The translations under genes were made by a program, and so were the position numbers. A stretch of 56,899 nucleotides of DNA. It comes from a virus. The notes under the pieces are model-generated. The model made no database searches. It was not told the DNA's origin and worked only from the letters and a program-made list of their open reading frames with translations. The stretch spans positions 1 through 56,899 of the IMG/VR virus record IMGVR_UViG_3300046817_000760; one strand, 5' to 3'. Shown piece by piece: positions 54,894 through 56,899 of the stretch (positions within the stretch are counted from its first letter, which is position 1; the number at the start of each line of letters is the position of its first letter).

Positions 54894-55209
54894 CGAACTC
54901 CTCCGTGATGGAGGGGCGATATCTCGCCAGAACCTGCATCGCCCATCGACGTGGCCGATAGCTCCCGTCCACTCCTGTCGTTCGACCCCGCACTCCTTGT
55001 TCCGTGGGAGGTGCTTTGGCCAGGAGGTGGGCAAGTACGCAAGCTGCATGTCGCTCGCCGTACATGCGAACTGCATTTTGGAAGAAAGATTGGAGAGCTG
55101 ACTCCACGTCTCGATCAAAGGCCGCCCGGACTCGATAGGACACTCGTTCCTCCCCCAACGCGATCGTGAGGAGGGTGTGTGTGCTTCGGGGGCGGTCCGA
55201 TTTGATCAA
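54883..55209 (-). CDS. Hypothetical protein (108 aa)
   Basis: TTG 55209 overlaps the upstream stop (TTGA), matching the ATGA/GTGA coupling used elsewhere. Contains VRAAFDRDVESALQSFFQNAV and a helical middle. Unrecognised. Confidence 0.55.
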   Translation of the reverse strand: MIKSDRPRSTHTLLTIALGEERVSYRVRAAFDRDVESALQSFFQNAVRMYGERHAACVLAHLLAKAPPTEQGVRGRTTGVDGSYRPRRWAMQVLARYRPSITEEFGGL

Positions 55210-55466
55210 AACCTGTCCTCCATGATCGGGGTCTCCTCCCAACGAGGGTCCGTGTCGTTAAAGGGAGAGGCAGGCACATCCTCATACAGATGATCGGTCG
55301 TGTACCCCAAGGCCCTGAGTGTCTCGAACACACCCCGTGACCGAGCCTTGGCCAGACTCCCTACGATCGTACGAACGGGGTCTTCCCCGTCTGCAATCCT
55401 CGAAGCAAGCTTGGCCGCGAGCTCCCAATCGTGTTCACGGGCTTTGGACTTGAGAAAACGGGGCAT
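55206..55466 (-). CDS. Hypothetical protein (86 aa)
   Basis: GGAGG upstream supports ATG 55466. Contains RFLKSKAREHDWELAAKLAS and LAKARSRGVFETLRALGYTTD; mostly helical. First gene of a small leftward operon divergent from the resolvase. Confidence 0.55.
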   Translation of the reverse strand: MPRFLKSKAREHDWELAAKLASRIADGEDPVRTIVGSLAKARSRGVFETLRALGYTTDHLYEDVPASPFNDTDPRWEETPIMEDRF

Positions 55467-55608
55467 GAGGACCTCCAAAATGAACTTGTTTCTTATGACG
55501 ATGGCCTCTTTCCCATGTAACGAAGCCCCCCGGCGAGGTCAACTTTGTACGGTATTTACGTTACAAATCGGTGTTTTGGTTTTGATTTTTAACAGGCCCC
55601 TCCATAAG
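55467..55608. promoter_or_regulatory. Divergent regulatory region of the resolvase
   Basis: TTTGTA (55544-55549) and TACAAA (55562-55567) form a dyad overlapping GTTACAA, the core of the 5.3 kb iterons; TGTAACG occurs at 55516. A T-rich run (TTTTGGTTTTGATTTTT) follows. Possible resolvase operator or an origin-related site. Confidence 0.5.
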
Positions 55609-55617
55609 ATGGAACCC

Positions 55618-56241
55618 ATGAGTTCAGTCTTTGGCTACGCACGAGTCAGCACGAGTGACCAAACGGTCGCGCCCCAGGTGGATGCCCTTGTCCGAGCTGG
55701 AGTTTCACCTGAAAACATCTATCGTGATGAGGGGGTTTCCGGCCTTGTTTTGGGCAAGGAACGAGTGGCTTTCGCCAAGTTGCTTCTGTCCCTGAAGCCG
55801 GGAGACACGCTTGTGGTTGTTCGGTTGGATCGACTTGGCAGGAGCGTGGTCGACGTCCTTCAACAAGTTGAAGCGTTGACCGGACGGGGGATCACAGTCC
55901 GATCCTTGGGGGAGGGAGTGGACAGTTCCACACCTGCCGGGAGAATGGTCCTCACCGTGATGGCGGGGTTGGCAGCTTATGAACGTGAGCTCATGATGGA
56001 GCGGCAACGAGCTGGGATTGAATCGGCCCGAAAACGGGGGACTCACATGGGGAGGCCGTGGAAGCTAAATGCAGCTCAGAAGGACCTCGTCCGAGATCTT
56101 CTGATCGCGGGAAAGATGATCTCGGACGTGGCTCAGGTGCTTGGTTGCTCGGAATCGACCGTTCGGCGGTGTGCCCAGAGACTTGTAGAGGAGAAGGAAG
56201 CTAGGGAATTGGCCGCCACCCAGGTTACAGCCTCACTGTAA
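55618..56241 (+). CDS. Serine recombinase (resolvase/invertase)
   Basis: 207 aa. The catalytic Ser11 lies in YARVSTSDQ; R69, R72 and R75 in VVRLDRLGRS; Glu124 in YERELMMERQ; and a C-terminal HTH (about 163-185, LLIAGKMISDVAQVLGCSEST) of the Hin/resolvase type. It could resolve dimers of a circular phage genome or invert a segment; no obvious inverted tail-fibre segment is seen. ATG 55609 is an alternative start. Confidence 0.92.
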   Translation: MSSVFGYARVSTSDQTVAPQVDALVRAGVSPENIYRDEGVSGLVLGKERVAFAKLLLSLKPGDTLVVVRLDRLGRSVVDVLQQVEALTGRGITVRSLGEGVDSSTPAGRMVLTVMAGLAAYERELMMERQRAGIESARKRGTHMGRPWKLNAAQKDLVRDLLIAGKMISDVAQVLGCSESTVRRCAQRLVEEKEARELAATQVTASL

Positions 56242-56265
56242 TCGGCTGCACGTCGCCCCCCTGGT

Positions 56266-56312
56266 CGGGCTCATGAGCAAGTTCCCTGAGGACTTCTTCA
56301 TGAGCCCGTTTT
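56266..56312 (+). terminator. Rho-independent terminator after the resolvase
   Basis: CGGGCTCATGA (56266-56276) pairs perfectly with TCATGAGCCCG (56298-56308) and is followed by TTTT; the interior can form a second short hairpin. Strong terminator for the resolvase transcript. Confidence 0.8.
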
Positions 56313-56540
56313 GCATTGGATTTGACCCCCGCGGGAGCCTCGCCGCTCATGAGCTGGCCCGTATATAAGGAAGCACACGTGTGCGTGGACGCACATTTGG
56401 TCTGGATGTCCGCAAGTTCAGGCTGTCCTGCCCTTTAGCTTGCGCACGTTTCCCTACATTGTGTGAACTTGTCCATTTTCGTTTCGGGATTAGTACAGGT
56501 ACACACCCCCCTCATACAAAACCCCTCATTTTCAAAAGGG
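56313..56540. promoter_or_regulatory. Intergenic region with TATATA and nested palindromes
   Basis: TATATA (56362-56367) is followed by the 12-bp palindrome GCACACGTGTGC (56373-56384) and the overlapping dyad GTGCGTGGACGCAC (56381-56394). No -35 box at good spacing. No gene is convincing; a frame from 56381 is not supported. Confidence 0.5.
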
Positions 56541-56541
56541 A

Positions 56542-56772
56542 GACGCGCGCCTGCGCGCAGGCGCGCGTCCGCTGGCGCGCGCGCATGACGCGCGCACGTG
56601 ACGCGCGCCTGCGCGCACGTGTTGTGATGCGCGCCCGCGCGCGTGCAGTGATGCGCGACATACCGCGCGCTGGGGAAGCGGGCGCGACATACCGCGCTCA
56701 GGCTCGCCAGCGGCACGCGAGCAGATGAGACGGGACCTTGTGCCAGGCGGAAGCCGTATGGCTGCGGCGAGC
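56542..56772. repeat. GC-rich palindrome and repeat region before the circle junction
   Basis: 56542-56569 is a perfect 28-bp palindrome (GACGCGCGC, CTGCGCGCAG, GCGCGCGTC). Alternating GC/AC tracts continue to about 56640. GCGCGACATACCGCGC occurs twice, near 56655 and 56687. No gene is visible. The composition is unlike the rest of the phage; candidate packaging, resolution or replication site. Confidence 0.8.
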
Positions 56773-56899
56773 CTGCCGCGCGTGCGCAAGGCCTGGCTTG
56801 TGGTGCTCGTCTCGACGCCGGGCCGCGTCTCGACGCCGGGCCGCGTCTCGACGCCGGGCCGCGTCTCGACGCCGGGCCGCGTCTCGACGCCGGGCCGCG
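56773..56899. repeat. 127-bp direct terminal redundancy (right copy)
   Basis: Identical to bases 1-127 and includes five complete 18-bp units (56809-56898). Joining the two copies gives a circle; the array then continues into the half unit at 127-136. Confidence 0.9.

Noticed and set aside
56381-56728. Long frames in both strands of the GC-rich block
   Set aside because: They translate the GC alternation into arginine/alanine repeats and have no start signals.

Overview
The window is one essentially complete phage genome of about 56.8 kb. Its first and last 127 bases are identical, which is what a circular or circularly permuted molecule looks like when an assembler opens it at an arbitrary point. 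The gene set is that of a temperate, short-tailed (podovirus-like) phage: portal, scaffold and capsid genes, a tail adaptor and a 1,024-residue tail protein of nozzle type, three large internal (ejection-type) virion proteins, a beta-helix tailspike, terminase, a tyrosine integrase with an excisionase-like partner, and a replication module with a prim-pol/SF3 helicase and a family A DNA polymerase. No tail tube, tape measure or sheath gene is visible. The host is probably a high-GC bacterium. A linker rich in D-A-G-P-P motifs in the phage glycoside hydrolase resembles myxobacterial secreted proteins, but that is only a hint.

Layout. 0.4-5.2 kb: about 16 small rightward genes, many preceded by the same leader (AACCCAAGGATTTTTCA or CCCCAAGATTTTT). 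5.2-5.4 kb: an iteron-like cluster of GGTTACA repeats, a possible origin. 5.4-7.7 kb (leftward): prim-pol/helicase. 7.8-11.2 kb: small regulators and a Cas4/RecB-like Fe-S nuclease. 11.2-12.9 kb (leftward): SNF2-type helicase. 12.9-15.5 kb: a chain of overlapping small genes, including a ParD-like antitoxin and a dNTP-pyrophosphohydrolase-like protein, followed by a tRNA-Tyr. 15.6-18.1 kb (leftward): eleven overlapping microgenes. 18.2-22.5 kb: XRE regulator, DNA polymerase, oligoribonuclease-like exonuclease, RuvC-like resolvase, HNH endonuclease. 22.5-23.8 kb: a secreted, membrane-anchored GH5-type glycoside hydrolase. 24.5-27.1 kb: excisionase-like gene and integrase, then a candidate attP and a bidirectional terminator.

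27.3-54.5 kb is the late, mainly leftward, virion region. In transcription order it runs small-terminase candidate, portal, scaffold, major capsid protein, head-tail adaptor, tail protein, acetyltransferase, internal virion proteins, large terminase, HNH/AP2 endonuclease, lectin-like protein, tailspike and a holin-like protein. A rightward island (45.3-47.1 kb) holding an XRE-type protein and a triple-HTH, transposase-derived protein interrupts it. 54.7-55.5 kb has three coupled small leftward genes. 55.6-56.2 kb encodes a serine resolvase, followed by a strong terminator and a very GC-rich palindromic region that leads into an 18-bp tandem array at the circle junction.

The strongest unexplained signals are cis-acting: the repeated leader of the first 5 kb, a heptamer CATCACG/CGTGATG present about 75 times by eye and absent from the first 4.4 kb, a GGTAC promoter-like motif shared by five genes, a GGGCAACCA element in front of late genes, and the iterons beside the primase. 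Coordinates and motifs were read by eye; family names come from recognised motifs, not database searches.
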